Origin: Arthrobacter sp.
GTDB lineage: Bacteria > Actinomycetota > Actinomycetes > Actinomycetales > Micrococcaceae
NCBI GenBank assembly: GCA_025464925.1
Contig: JAODMS010000059.1
Span: 1-31,269 of the forward strand
DNA length: 31,269 nt
Direction of reading: 5' to 3'
The translations under genes were made by a program, and so were the position numbers. Under the pieces are notes generated by a model. It was not told the DNA's origin, searched no databases, and saw only the letters and a list, made by a program, of their open reading frames with translations. This document shows, in pieces, positions 1 to 8,176 of this stretch (position 1 is the first letter of the stretch; every line of letters begins with the position of its first letter).

Positions 1-71
1 CCAAACATTCCGGGGCCTCACCGATCGCCAAGGTGACCACCTCCGGTCCAAGTACAAAAGGGGGTCACGCC

Positions 72-305
72 ATGGGGCGCGGCCGTCAAAAGGCAAAAGC
101 TACCAAGCAGGCTCGGGATATCAAGTATTATTCCCCGAACACTGACTATTCGGCCCTTCAGCGCGAGCTCACGGGCCCGGGAAGTCGTGCCACGAGCCAC
201 TTCGCGGATGACCCGGTTGAGCCGGATTATTCGGCCTATGTGGATAAGTACGCGGACGATTTGGAAGAAGACGACGACGAGGTAAACTCCCGTCGCATAG
301 TTTAG
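72..305 (+). CDS. DUF3073 family small protein
   Basis: This 77-residue hydrophilic protein opens with MGRGRQKAKATKQARDIKY, a basic N-terminus typical of the actinobacterial DUF3073 family. It ends in an acidic tail (DDLEEDDDEVN). An in-frame ATG 39 bases upstream exists, but the start at 72 is preferred: it has an AAAGGGGG ribosome binding site just upstream and matches the family N-terminus. The molecular function of DUF3073 is unknown. In mycobacteria its homologue (Rv0810c) sits beside purM and purF; the same neighbourhood is seen here with one VOC gene between. A strong hairpin terminator follows. Family assignment is confident; function is not known. Confidence 0.9.
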   Translation: MGRGRQKAKATKQARDIKYYSPNTDYSALQRELTGPGSRATSHFADDPVEPDYSAYVDKYADDLEEDDDEVNSRRIV

Positions 306-362
306 TCGACCTTCTTTCCGGCACTCCTTTCCGTAACGGATCGCCGGCCATGAATTAGCAGG

Positions 363-403
363 CCCGCCGGCCACTTCCTTTCTGGGGTGGCCGGCGGGTT
401 TTT
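363..403 (+). terminator. Intrinsic terminator after the DUF3073 gene
   Basis: A perfect 12-bp inverted repeat (CCCGCCGGCCAC at 363-374, complement at 387-398) with a 12-base loop is followed directly by five T (399-403). This is a textbook rho-independent terminator for the plus-strand gene ending at 305. Confidence 0.93.
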
Positions 404-536
404 CTGTCGCCGGCGGGCGGGGCTTCGCACAGCGCTTCGCGCCGGGCGGTTCCCGCTTGTTACCGTCGGCGCCTCATACTAGGTTGATCGTGCCGGGCGC
501 ACCCGGATCCACGCTGTTCCCCTCGGAAGGATTGTC

Positions 537-1319
537 ATGACCAGGCGCACGGGATTCGTCGAGGGCGAAGTCTGCTGGACGGATCTGCAGACCCGGGACG
601 TGGAAGCCGCAAAGATTTTCTATGCTGCGGTCTTCGGCTGGCGCTACGAGGACCTGCCCACTCCGGACGGCCGGAGCTACTCCCAGGCGTTCCTGGACGA
701 TGGACTAATCACCGTCATCGCCCCGCAGAACCCGCAACAGGAAGCCGCCGGGCTGGACGGGCAGTGGAATGTGTATCTTGCCGTCGATGACGCGCGGGAA
801 CTTGCCGCGGAGGTTGTTCGCGCGGGCGGAACACTTGAATTTGGTCCGGAGGCTATCAACGACACCGGCGTCATGGTCTTCTTTGCCCCTCCCGGGGGCG
901 GCACCACGGGCGCCTGGCAGGCGGGAAGCCATTTCGGCACTGCCCGGATCCAGGAGCCTGGCGCCCTTACGTGGGCCGAGCTGCTTACACCCGAGCCGCA
1001 AGCCGCCGTCGGATTCTTCCAGCAGCTGTTGGGACACGAGGTGACCGAGTACCCGCAGGACGACGGGGGCACGTACACCACGCTCCTGGTGAACGGCGCG
1101 GAGGCCGCCGGGATCACACCGCTTCCGGCTGGGGCCGACCTTGCCCTCAAGGCCGGATGGCAGGTGTATTTCGGTGTCTCCAACGTCGCTGACGCGGTGG
1201 ACGCTGCCGTGGCCGCGGGCGCCGTCGTCCTCGTGGAGCCGGAGGATCTCGAGGAGGCCGGCATTATCGCCACGCTCCAAGATCCGCAGGGCGGCGTGTT
1301 CAGCCTGCTGGAGGTCTAA
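537..1319 (+). CDS. VOC (glyoxalase/bleomycin-resistance fold) family protein, two domains
   Basis: The 260-residue protein holds two tandem vicinal-oxygen-chelate modules. The first spans about residues 10-128 (EVCWTDLQTRDVEAAKIFY, with GWRYED after it) and the second about 144-258 (TWAELLTPEPQAAVGFF). The WxDLxTxDxxxAxxFYxxxFGW pattern is typical of actinobacterial 'VOC family' proteins of 250-270 residues, which are mostly uncharacterised. Members of the fold include glyoxalases, extradiol dioxygenases and antibiotic-binding proteins. The ATG at 537 has GGAAGG six bases upstream. It is convergent with purM, with a shared hairpin between. The substrate cannot be told from sequence. Confidence 0.88.
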   Translation: MTRRTGFVEGEVCWTDLQTRDVEAAKIFYAAVFGWRYEDLPTPDGRSYSQAFLDDGLITVIAPQNPQQEAAGLDGQWNVYLAVDDARELAAEVVRAGGTLEFGPEAINDTGVMVFFAPPGGGTTGAWQAGSHFGTARIQEPGALTWAELLTPEPQAAVGFFQQLLGHEVTEYPQDDGGTYTTLLVNGAEAAGITPLPAGADLALKAGWQVYFGVSNVADAVDAAVAAGAVVLVEPEDLEEAGIIATLQDPQGGVFSLLEV

Positions 1320-1323
1320 AACG

Positions 1324-1374
1324 CATCGAGTGCCCCGCTACTGCCGTTTTCAGGCGGATGCGGAGCACTCGATG
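1324..1374. terminator. Candidate bidirectional hairpin between the VOC gene and purM
   Basis: CATCGAGTGC (1324-1333) is exactly complementary to 1365-1374. After one mismatch the stem continues for four more base pairs (1335-1338 with 1360-1363). It lies in the 67-base gap between two convergent stop codons and has no strong T run, so a U-poor actinobacterial terminator is the likely reading. Confidence 0.65.
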
Positions 1375-1386
1375 GTTGGGGCAGGG

Positions 1387-2565
1387 TCAGGCGTAGGCGT
1401 TGACCAGACGGACGGCGCCGCCGTCGACGCCCTTGGCGCCCTGCACGTAATCCGGGCCGGTTTTGAGAATCGAATCCGAGTTTTCCTCCACCGTGCCCAT
1501 GACCCAGGACGGCAGGCCCCGCTCGTTGAGGCGGTCCACAGCGGCATCGGCGGCCTCGGCGGAGACGATCGCCACCATGCCCCCGCCCAGGGTCAGGGTG
1601 CGTTCCAGATCGGCCAGCGGTACGGTGCCCAGCTCACCGACGAGCTTGAAGATGGCCGGCAGCTCCCAGGTGGAGCGGTCCACGGTGGCCAGCAGGCCCT
1701 GCGGGAGGACACGGGCCAGGTTCGCGGCGAGGCCGCCGCCGGTGACGTGGCTGAAGCCGTGCACGGCCTTGCCGCCCGGAGCCGAGGATGCGTTGACCGG
1801 GAAGGTTCGAGCCAGGTCCAGGCAGTCGGCGGCATACACGCGGGTGGGTTCGAGCAGTTCCTCACCGAGGGTGCGTCCCAGCTCGGAGACCTGGCGGTCC
1901 AGGGCCCAGCCGGCGTGGTGGATCACGCGGCGGACCAGGGAGTAACCGTTGGAGTGCAGGCCCGAGGAGGCCATGCCGATCAGCACGTCTCCGGCGCGGA
2001 CACGGCCCGGACCCAGCAGGGAGTCGGCCTCGACAACCCCGGTGGCGGCACCGGCGACGTCGTACTCGTGCTCACCGAGCAGGCCCGGGTGCTCCGCGGT
2101 TTCTCCGCCGACCAGGGCGGTGCCGGCAACGGAGCAGGCGGCGGCGATGCCGCGGACGATGTCCGCGATGCGCTCCGGGACGACCTTGCCGCAGGCGATG
2201 TAGTCGGTCATAAAGAGCGGCTCAGCGCCCACCACGACGATGTCATCGACCACCATGCCAACGAGGTCGAAACCGATGGTGTCGTGGATGTCCATGGCCT
2301 GCGCGATGGCCACCTTGGTGCCGACGCCGTCGGTGGAGGTGGCCAGCAGCGGGCGCTTGTAGGTGAGGAGCCTGGAGACATCGTAGAGGCCGGCGAAGCC
2401 GCCGACGCCGCCGAGCACCGAGGAGTTGTGCGTCGCCTTGACGGCGTCCTTCATGAGTTCGACGGCGCGGTCGCCCGCTTCGACGTCGACGCCGGCAGAA
2501 GCGTAGGTGATGCCTGCGGCGTTCTGGGCGGCGTTCATGTCAGCGGCCGGGGAGGCGGAAGTCAT
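1387..2565 (-). CDS. purM: Phosphoribosylformylglycinamidine cyclo-ligase (AIR synthetase)
   Basis: PurM catalyses ATP-dependent ring closure of FGAM to AIR, step 5 of de novo purine synthesis, in the cytosol. The 392-residue protein shows family hallmarks: GITYASAGVDVEAGDRAV near the N-terminus, STDGVGTKVAIA, VDDIVVVGAEPLFMTDYIA, GGETAEHPG and the HVTGGGLAANLARVLP segment. It is somewhat longer than the E. coli enzyme (about 345 residues), mainly through both ends. Its ATG overlaps the purF stop in an ATGA arrangement (2562-2565), so translation is probably coupled and purF-purM form one operon on the minus strand. The identification is firm. Confidence 0.97.
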   Translation of the reverse strand: MTSASPAADMNAAQNAAGITYASAGVDVEAGDRAVELMKDAVKATHNSSVLGGVGGFAGLYDVSRLLTYKRPLLATSTDGVGTKVAIAQAMDIHDTIGFDLVGMVVDDIVVVGAEPLFMTDYIACGKVVPERIADIVRGIAAACSVAGTALVGGETAEHPGLLGEHEYDVAGAATGVVEADSLLGPGRVRAGDVLIGMASSGLHSNGYSLVRRVIHHAGWALDRQVSELGRTLGEELLEPTRVYAADCLDLARTFPVNASSAPGGKAVHGFSHVTGGGLAANLARVLPQGLLATVDRSTWELPAIFKLVGELGTVPLADLERTLTLGGGMVAIVSAEAADAAVDRLNERGLPSWVMGTVEENSDSILKTGPDYVQGAKGVDGGAVRLVNAYA

Positions 2566-4295
2566 ACGGGATCTTTCTTGTTGGCGGGAAGGAGGTCGGC
2601 GTCAGTCAGCAGGCTCTCAAACTCGGCATCCGGTCCCGGGTCGCAGCCCGTGGCACCTGGCCTGTCGGCGGGATCCTCAGTCACGGGAATGGTGACGGGG
2701 TTGCCGGGTGTTCCCTGGGCGGGCTCGACCACTGGGGCGGAGCCGCCAACCGTTCCTCTGGGCGTTGCCGCAGAGGCGGACGCGCCTGTGGCCCCGAGGG
2801 CCGCATCTCCGGCAGCGGGCAGACCGCCCAGATCCGTGCGCTCCAGCAGGTTCCTGCCGGACTTGTCCGAGCCGGGCAGCTCAATGGGGTACTTGCCGGT
2901 GAAGCAGGCGGTACAAAGGCGTTCACGCGGCTGCTGGGTGGCATCGATCATGCCGTCTTCGGAGATGTAGGCCAGCGAGTCGGCGCCGATGGCCTGGGTG
3001 ATCTCTTGTACGGTGGCGCCGTTGGCGATCAGCTCCGCCCGGGAAGCGAAGTCGATGCCGTAGAAGCAGGGCCACTTGACGGGCGGGGAGGAAATCTTGA
3101 TGTGGACGCTCGCGGCGCCTGCTTCACGGAGCATCCGTACGATGGCGCGCTGGGTGTTGCCGCGGACGATCGAGTCATCCACCACCACAACCCGCTTGCC
3201 GCGGATCACTGATTCCAGGGCGTTGAGCTTGAGCCGGATGCCCAGCTGGCGCAGCGTCTGCGAGGGCTGGATGAATGTGCGGCCCACGTAGGAGTTCTTG
3301 ACGAAGCCATGCGCGAACGGGATGCCGGATTCCTCGGCATAGCCTACCGCTGCGGGCGTGCCCGATTCCGGGACCGGAATGACGATGTCCGCTTCCTGGG
3401 TGTTTTCGCGGGCCAGCTGGCGGCCCATCTCCACCCGGGATTCGTATACCGAGCGGCCCGCAATGGAGGCGTCCGGGCGGGCAAGGTACACGTACTCGAA
3501 AACGCAGCCGGCCGGCGTCGCCTCGGCGAAGTGCTGGGAACGGACGCCCTCCTCGTCGATCGCGATGAATTCGCCCGGCTCGATCTCACGGATGAAGCTT
3601 GCACCGACGGTGGCCAGGGCGGACTGTTCGGAGGCGACCACCCAGCCGCGTTCGAGCCGGCCCAGGCACAGCGGACGGACGCCATAGGCGTCGCGGGCGG
3701 CGTAAAGGGTGCCTTCGTCCATGAAGACAAAGCAGAAGCCGCCCTTGATCTTGGGCAGCAGTTCCATGGCGGTCTCCTCGAGGGATTTGCCCTCTTCACC
3801 CGCCAGGAGCGCGGTGACCAGTGCGGTGTCGGAGGTGTTGCCCTGCTTCATCTCGCCGCTGAGGTGATCGCCGTGACGGTCCATGATCATGGCCTTGAGC
3901 TCGGCCGTGTTGGTCAGGTTGCCATTGTGGGCGAGGGCCACCGTGCCTGTGGCTGTTGCGCCCAGGGTCGGCTGGGCGTTGGCCCAGTGGCTGGCGCCGG
4001 TGGTGGAGTAGCGGCAGTGGCCGACGGCCAGGTGCCCGGTCAGGGTGTTCAGCGTGGTCTCGTCGAAGACCTGGGAGACGAGCCCCATGTCCTTATAGAC
4101 GTTGATCCGCTTGCCGTCGCTGGTAGCAATACCAGCAGACTCCTGACCGCGGTGCTGCAGTGCGTACAGCCCGTAATAGGTGAGTTTTGCTACCTCTTCG
4201 CCGGGAGCCCAGACCCCAAAGACACCGCATGCGTCCTGGGGGCCTTTTTCGCCAGAGAGAAGGTCATGAGAGAGTTTTCCATCGCCGCGTGCCAC
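2562..4295 (-). CDS. purF: Amidophosphoribosyltransferase, Fe-S type with propeptide
   Basis: PurF commits PRPP to purine synthesis by transferring ammonia from glutamine to give phosphoribosylamine. The predicted nucleophile Cys23 (DACGVFGVW) follows a 22-residue propeptide, as in class B enzymes such as that of B. subtilis. The PRPP loop VVVVDDSIVRGNT lies at 369-381. Cys264, Cys410, Cys461 and Cys464 fit the four ligands of the structural [4Fe-4S] cluster. An Ala/Pro/Gly-rich tail of roughly 85 residues after about 490 is extra relative to the catalytic core. The start is GTG, with no Shine-Dalgarno but with a GATAAT -10-like box six bases upstream, suggesting a leaderless message. purM follows with a 4-base overlap. 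Confidence 0.96.
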   Translation of the reverse strand: MARGDGKLSHDLLSGEKGPQDACGVFGVWAPGEEVAKLTYYGLYALQHRGQESAGIATSDGKRINVYKDMGLVSQVFDETTLNTLTGHLAVGHCRYSTTGASHWANAQPTLGATATGTVALAHNGNLTNTAELKAMIMDRHGDHLSGEMKQGNTSDTALVTALLAGEEGKSLEETAMELLPKIKGGFCFVFMDEGTLYAARDAYGVRPLCLGRLERGWVVASEQSALATVGASFIREIEPGEFIAIDEEGVRSQHFAEATPAGCVFEYVYLARPDASIAGRSVYESRVEMGRQLARENTQEADIVIPVPESGTPAAVGYAEESGIPFAHGFVKNSYVGRTFIQPSQTLRQLGIRLKLNALESVIRGKRVVVVDDSIVRGNTQRAIVRMLREAGAASVHIKISSPPVKWPCFYGIDFASRAELIANGATVQEITQAIGADSLAYISEDGMIDATQQPRERLCTACFTGKYPIELPGSDKSGRNLLERTDLGGLPAAGDAALGATGASASAATPRGTVGGSAPVVEPAQGTPGNPVTIPVTEDPADRPGATGCDPGPDAEFESLLTDADLLPANKKDPV

Positions 4296-4301
4296 TAGTC
4301 G

Positions 4302-4307
4302 ATTATC
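4302..4307 (-). promoter_or_regulatory. Candidate -10 box for a leaderless purF transcript
   Basis: On the minus strand GATAAT (five of six matches to TATAAT) ends six bases before the purF GTG. There is no ribosome binding site in the interval. That spacing would put the transcription start at or next to the first base of the start codon. No clear -35 box is visible. Confidence 0.5.
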
Positions 4308-4359
4308 TCACGTCGTGCGGCGGGACTTTTCCAGCGGCCCTTTATGACCTGATCCCGGA

Positions 4360-4818
4360 TCAGCCGCGGTCCTGGGTGCCGGTCCGGCCGTTGTGTTCGG
4401 GTCCCTGCTCGGGCGCACCGTCCGGGCCTGTTCCTGTCCCGGTGTCCGTCTCCGTGTCTGGGACGGATTCGACGACGGCGCGCTCGGCGCGGCGGACGCT
4501 CAGCCGGTCCAGTACGAGCGCCACGACGGCGCCCAGCAGAACGCCGCCGCCGCCGCAGAGGACCATGAAAAAGCCGAAGACCGTGCTCGCGTCGTAGCTT
4601 TCAGACCCCGGGAGGCCATAGGCAATGACGGCGGCTGCGGCGACGCCCAGCAACCCGCCGAGGACCAAGAACGGCACGTACTTTGGTGCCCGGCGCACGG
4701 TGACCCGGCGCCGCTCGGGCGCCGCTGCCTGCGGCGCGGTGCTCGCGGGGGTGGCGCGCGCAGCGCTGTCCCGTTGCGGGGTATTGCCTGCGGTGCCGGG
4801 GGATTCTTGGGAAGACAT
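4360..4818 (-). CDS. Uncharacterised membrane protein with two transmembrane helices
   Basis: The 152-residue product is read from the ATG at 4818. A longer reading frame exists upstream, but its added residues look non-coding and this start gives a normal Ser/Ala/Pro-rich N-terminus. A basic stretch (RRRVTVRRAPK, about 37-46) precedes hydrophobic segments at about 47-69 (FLVLGGLLGVAAAAVIAYGL) and 79-103. An acidic, Thr/Gly-rich C-terminal tail follows. It lies upstream of purF in the same direction, with 64 bases between, but purF appears to have its own promoter. I do not recognise a characterised family. It is probably an actinobacterial conserved membrane protein; the function is unknown. 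Confidence 0.8.
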   Translation of the reverse strand: MSSQESPGTAGNTPQRDSAARATPASTAPQAAAPERRRVTVRRAPKYVPFLVLGGLLGVAAAAVIAYGLPGSESYDASTVFGFFMVLCGGGGVLLGAVVALVLDRLSVRRAERAVVESVPDTETDTGTGTGPDGAPEQGPEHNGRTGTQDRG

Positions 4819-4964
4819 GCAGTTAAGCCTACTGCCACCTGCGCCTTCCGGAGCCGGGCGGTCGAGCGGATTCCAGGCAGCGCGGAACGCATTGCTCCGC
4901 CCGACCCAAGGGAGCACACTAAGGAATGGGGGAACGCCCGGTACGGACAAGTTAAGGAATCGCC

Positions 4965-5813
4965 ATGTCAGCCGCGGCCGACGATATCCGGGACCAGCAA
5001 CGAATTATCTGGGACCAGTTCTCGGTCGGCTGGAAAAAATGGGATGCAGAGGTTCTGGGCTGGTACGGACCGTTCGGGGACGCCATGATCCGGGCAGCCC
5101 GGCTCCGCCCGGACTCCTCGGTACTCGACGTCGCCGCCGGAACGGGGGAGCCGGGCCTTACAGCGGCCGCGCTGGTTCCCGAGGGCAACGTGGTACTGAC
5201 GGATATTTCGGAGGGCATGCTCCGGGTGGCGGCCGAGAAGGCGGCCGTCATGGGCCTGGAGAATGTGCGTACGGCGGTCAGCGACGCCGGTGCCCTGCCG
5301 TTTGCGGACGACACTTTCGATGCTGTCTTCTGCCGCTTCGGCTTCATGTACTTTCCGGAGCTGTCCGCCGCCATGCGGGAGATGGTCCGCGTGGCCAAGC
5401 CGGGTGCCCGGATCAGCGCCGCCGTCTGGAGCCGGGCCCAGGAAAACCCGTGGGCGGGCCTCATCGTGGGGACCATTGCCCGGCACACGGAATTGCCGGT
5501 GCCGCTTGCGGGCACGTCGGGGCTGTTCCGCTGCGCCGCCGTGGGCTACATGAGCCAGCTCTTCACCGAGGCAGGATTGCGCGACGTGTCCGAGCGGAAA
5601 GTCAGCACGGACATGGTCCAGGAATCGCCGGAGAACTACTGGGAGTTCATCACCGAAATCGCTGCCACCGTGGTGACGGCCCTGGCCCAGGCCGACGAGG
5701 CGGGCCGGGAACTGATCCGCTCGGATGTCTTCGCGCTGCTGGGCCGCTATGAACACGAGGGCGCCATCCGGCTGCGTTCCACGGCCACCATCGTGGCAGG
5801 GACGAAGTCCTAG
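4965..5813 (+). CDS. SAM-dependent class I methyltransferase (UbiE/Methyltransf_11 type)
   Basis: The 282-residue protein has a Rossmann-type methyltransferase core. Motif I is VLDVAAGTGEPG at 53-64, an acidic residue ends the next strand (NVVLTDIS, about 75-82), and the DTFDAVFCRFGFMYFPE segment is the usual motif IV/post-IV region. The C-terminal part carries the ArsM/UbiE-like pattern of a helix cap. The ATG at 4965 is preceded by AAGGAA. It is transcribed divergently from the membrane-protein gene, and its stop is immediately adjacent to the stop of the next, convergent gene. The acceptor substrate is unknown; small-molecule or quinone methylation is an inference only. Confidence 0.85.
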   Translation: MSAAADDIRDQQRIIWDQFSVGWKKWDAEVLGWYGPFGDAMIRAARLRPDSSVLDVAAGTGEPGLTAAALVPEGNVVLTDISEGMLRVAAEKAAVMGLENVRTAVSDAGALPFADDTFDAVFCRFGFMYFPELSAAMREMVRVAKPGARISAAVWSRAQENPWAGLIVGTIARHTELPVPLAGTSGLFRCAAVGYMSQLFTEAGLRDVSERKVSTDMVQESPENYWEFITEIAATVVTALAQADEAGRELIRSDVFALLGRYEHEGAIRLRSTATIVAGTKS

Positions 5814-6248
5814 TCAGGCCGCCGCCGCCGGGCCCGACGCGTCCGCGATGATCGCCCGGACACTGTTGTTGCGTTGGCCGTGGGTAAGTTCGACCAGTCC
5901 GAGCGCCTCCAGCAGGGGCGGCAGGTACATTCCGAACCGGCCCCGGTAGCCTTTGCGCAGGCCGTACCAGCCGCCCACGGGGTTTTCCGGATCCCGGCCC
6001 CACGCTTCGACCGTTCCCCGGACGGCCGGTTTCTTCTCGTCGGCAGCACCCAGGGGTACCCAGTCGCCCTGCTCCAGAAGCCACAAGTGCAGATCATCCA
6101 GGGCCCGGAGATGGTACTTGAGGGTGGTGGACCCCACCTGGCAGACGAGGGCGGGGGGATCCGATTCCTCGTCCCGGTACATCGAATATTCTGATGTGCC
6201 CGGAGCCGTCCTCAGCATCCAGGGATCTTGTTGGGTGCCGTTTGCCAC
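5814..6248 (-). CDS. Conserved protein of unknown function
   Basis: The 144-residue product is read from GTG at 6248, which has AAGGCGGG upstream. The reading frame runs further upstream, but the protein-like sequence starts at NGTQQDPWMLRTAPG. It contains a Trp/Gly/Tyr-rich middle (GGWYGLRKGYRGRFGMYLPP) preceded by a region reading VCQVGSTTLKYHLRALDDLH. I recall similar uncharacterised actinobacterial proteins of this length, but no function. There is no signal peptide or membrane segment. It lies 80 bases downstream of bcp on the same strand and could be cotranscribed. Confidence 0.72.
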   Translation of the reverse strand: MANGTQQDPWMLRTAPGTSEYSMYRDEESDPPALVCQVGSTTLKYHLRALDDLHLWLLEQGDWVPLGAADEKKPAVRGTVEAWGRDPENPVGGWYGLRKGYRGRFGMYLPPLLEALGLVELTHGQRNNSVRAIIADASGPAAAA

Positions 6249-6269
6249 GGTGTGCCCGCCTTCGCTTCG

Positions 6270-6283
6270 GCCGGAATTCCGGC
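6270..6283. repeat. 14-bp perfect palindrome between bcp and the next gene
   Basis: GCCGGAATTCCGGC is fully self-complementary. It sits 22-35 bases upstream of the GTG at 6248 on the minus strand. It could be an operator, a short hairpin, or chance in GC-rich DNA. Confidence 0.4.
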
Positions 6284-6328
6284 GCTGTCGCACCGAGCCT
6301 ACCGAGTCCTTGGGTGCCAAGGCGAGCG

Positions 6329-6808
6329 TCAGACGCCCAGCTCTTCCTTCAGCGCCGCCACGTGGCCCCGGGGCTTCACCCGGTACTGCGCCAACTTCAC
6401 GTTGCCCTCGGGATCGAGCACCACGGTGGAGCGGACAATGCCCTCGACGACCTCGCCGTCGACCAGCTTTTCGCCCCAGGCGCCGTAGGCGAGGGCTACA
6501 GCGTGGTCTTCGTCCGCAAGGAGCGGGAAGGTGAGGGCGAAGTCGCCGGTGAAGTGTGCCAGGGCATCCGGGGCGTCGGGCGAGATGCCCAGGACCTCAT
6601 AGCCGGAGCCCTGCAGGGAGGAAAGGTTGTCGCGGAAATCGCAGGCCTCAGTGGTGCAGCCCGGCGTCGCGGCCTGGGGGTAAAAGTAGACGATGACGTT
6701 CTTGCCGCGGTAATCGGCAAGGGAAACCGGCTTTCCTTCGGGATCCGGCAGGGTGAATTCCGGTGCCGGAGTGCCGGGCTGGAGCTTGACGGTCATATTG
6801 TGGCTCAT
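6329..6808 (-). CDS. bcp: Thioredoxin-dependent thiol peroxidase (Bcp/PrxQ type)
   Basis: This 159-residue peroxiredoxin reduces hydrogen peroxide and organic hydroperoxides using thioredoxin. The signature TPGCTTEACDFRD gives a peroxidatic Cys51 and a resolving Cys56 five residues on, the atypical two-cysteine PrxQ arrangement. FTLPDPEGKPVSLADYRGK and the downstream GISPD and FPLLADEDHAVA segments are typical. Three ATGs are close together. The one at 6808 is chosen because GAAGG lies six bases upstream, whereas the ATG at 6814 abuts that same element. Length matches the family. Confidence 0.93.
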   Translation of the reverse strand: MSHNMTVKLQPGTPAPEFTLPDPEGKPVSLADYRGKNVIVYFYPQAATPGCTTEACDFRDNLSSLQGSGYEVLGISPDAPDALAHFTGDFALTFPLLADEDHAVALAYGAWGEKLVDGEVVEGIVRSTVVLDPEGNVKLAQYRVKPRGHVAALKEELGV

Positions 6809-7030
6809 GGTCATCCTTCGGGGGCGGGAATTCGCGGACTGTGGTGCACAACTCCCAGGCGCGTTGCCGTATTCCGCACTCAGGTCTCGCTGGGCTCAGC
6901 CTTCGCCCTGGCCCGCGCCCGCGGACCTGCCGTCCGGGGCGCCTTTGGGGGAGTCGAAGCCGAAAAGCACGACGGCGGACCGGCGTTTCGTGTCAAAGTG
7001 CCCCCGTTCGGGAACGCTATTCCCATGCCG

Positions 7031-8176
7031 CTAGGAGTTGGCGCTGGGAATCAGGCTCCACACCCCGGCCGATTCGTTCCGCTGCGCCTCCTCGGGACCG
7101 CCTTGAGGGCCTTGGCTCAGGTAGCGGGCCGCTTCGGATCCCCAGAGTGGGCGGAAGGAGTAAACGCAGACCAAGCGGAGGCGCGTGGACGCCGCGTAGG
7201 CTGCGAACCGCTCCGGGCTGACACACAGCTTTTCCGCCGTGGCCAAAATCTGGCGGTGTGCTATTAGATAACGCCGCCGGGTCAGGCGGTTTTGCAGCCG
7301 GCGCAGTTCCAGATGGACGTCGAGGTTCGCGAGGTCCAGGGCAGGCTCCGCCCGGGAGCTTTCATCGAAGTCCAACAGCCCTGGCACGCTATTCCCGTCG
7401 GTTCCCAGCACTTGTTTGTCATGCAGGTCCCCGTGGGCCCATCCCGCCGGATCCGGCCGGGAGGAGAGGAGCTTGCTGATGGCCGCTTCTGATTGCGCCC
7501 GCAATCCTGCCCGGGCACCGGCGGCTTCTGGGATGTCTTCGCTGTGATTCAACCACTGGTTGGTCCAGTACCGAAGAGTTTCGGCTTCTACCTCCGGCGG
7601 GTGCGGGGGGAGGCGGTCCAGCACGCCGTAATACGCGGCGCTCCTGGAAGCCGCGAGCGCCGCCACCCAGGCTTGCGACCATTCCAGCCATTTGGCGGCG
7701 AAGTAGGCATCGGTGACCGCGGTATGGTCCTGTCCCAGCTCGTAGTACGAACGGCCGGAAAGACTGCTGAACACTACGACGCTTGGGCCGGTCCTGAGAA
7801 TGCGGGGGGTGTCGAAAAAGCCCTCTGCCAGCGGGGCAGTGGCATTGGTGTGCCGTTCCGCTACCCGCGCGGCCCAGTCTTTCCGGAGCACCTTGATGTA
7901 CTGGTCGCTGGTGCGGACAACGGCGCGGTTGTGGGCGTGTACGACGACTTCGCCTTTGGGCGCTTCCACGGCGAGCGAGGGAAGCTTCGGATCGTGCCGC
8001 GGGACCGTGTCGAAGACTCCTTGCCGCAGGTGCCCCGCGCGGACGCCCGGCGCTGACGGCGTACACACCTCCAGGATGTAATTTCCGGGCGCAGCCTCCG
8101 GCCACGCCCGCCGGACCTGCCAGACGGCCCCGGCCGCGTCGGTGACGTGCAGCGGAATGTCCGGATACCAGCTCAT
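7031..8176 (-). CDS. APH/maltokinase-like phosphotransferase, second of a pair
   Basis: This 381-residue protein belongs to the aminoglycoside/choline kinase (APH) fold. The catalytic loop HGDLHDKQVL lies at 248-257 and the metal-binding LLDFDES at 267-273. The residue that is Asn in classical APH enzymes is Gln255 here; HGDxHxxQVL is the form I know from actinobacterial maltokinases and related sugar kinases, so a sugar substrate is favoured by inference. Its ATG overlaps the upstream kinase stop by four bases (8173-8176). It is the last gene of the glycosyltransferase/ABC operon. A role in drug resistance is possible but not supported by context. Confidence 0.82.
   Translation of the reverse strand: MSWYPDIPLHVTDAAGAVWQVRRAWPEAAPGNYILEVCTPSAPGVRAGHLRQGVFDTVPRHDPKLPSLAVEAPKGEVVVHAHNRAVVRTSDQYIKVLRKDWAARVAERHTNATAPLAEGFFDTPRILRTGPSVVVFSSLSGRSYYELGQDHTAVTDAYFAAKWLEWSQAWVAALAASRSAAYYGVLDRLPPHPPEVEAETLRYWTNQWLNHSEDIPEAAGARAGLRAQSEAAISKLLSSRPDPAGWAHGDLHDKQVLGTDGNSVPGLLDFDESSRAEPALDLANLDVHLELRRLQNRLTRRRYLIAHRQILATAEKLCVSPERFAAYAASTRLRLVCVYSFRPLWGSEAARYLSQGPQGGPEEAQRNESAGVWSLIPSANS

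Noticed and set aside
1141..2970. 609-codon plus-strand open frame
   Set aside because: It is antisense to purM and purF, begins inside the VOC gene, and has the repetitive Gly/Val/Asp/Arg composition of a shadow frame in GC-rich DNA.
6809..7030. Possible tRNA or small gene between bcp and the second kinase
   Set aside because: No T-loop consensus or cloverleaf could be found, and no frame there has a start with a binding site.
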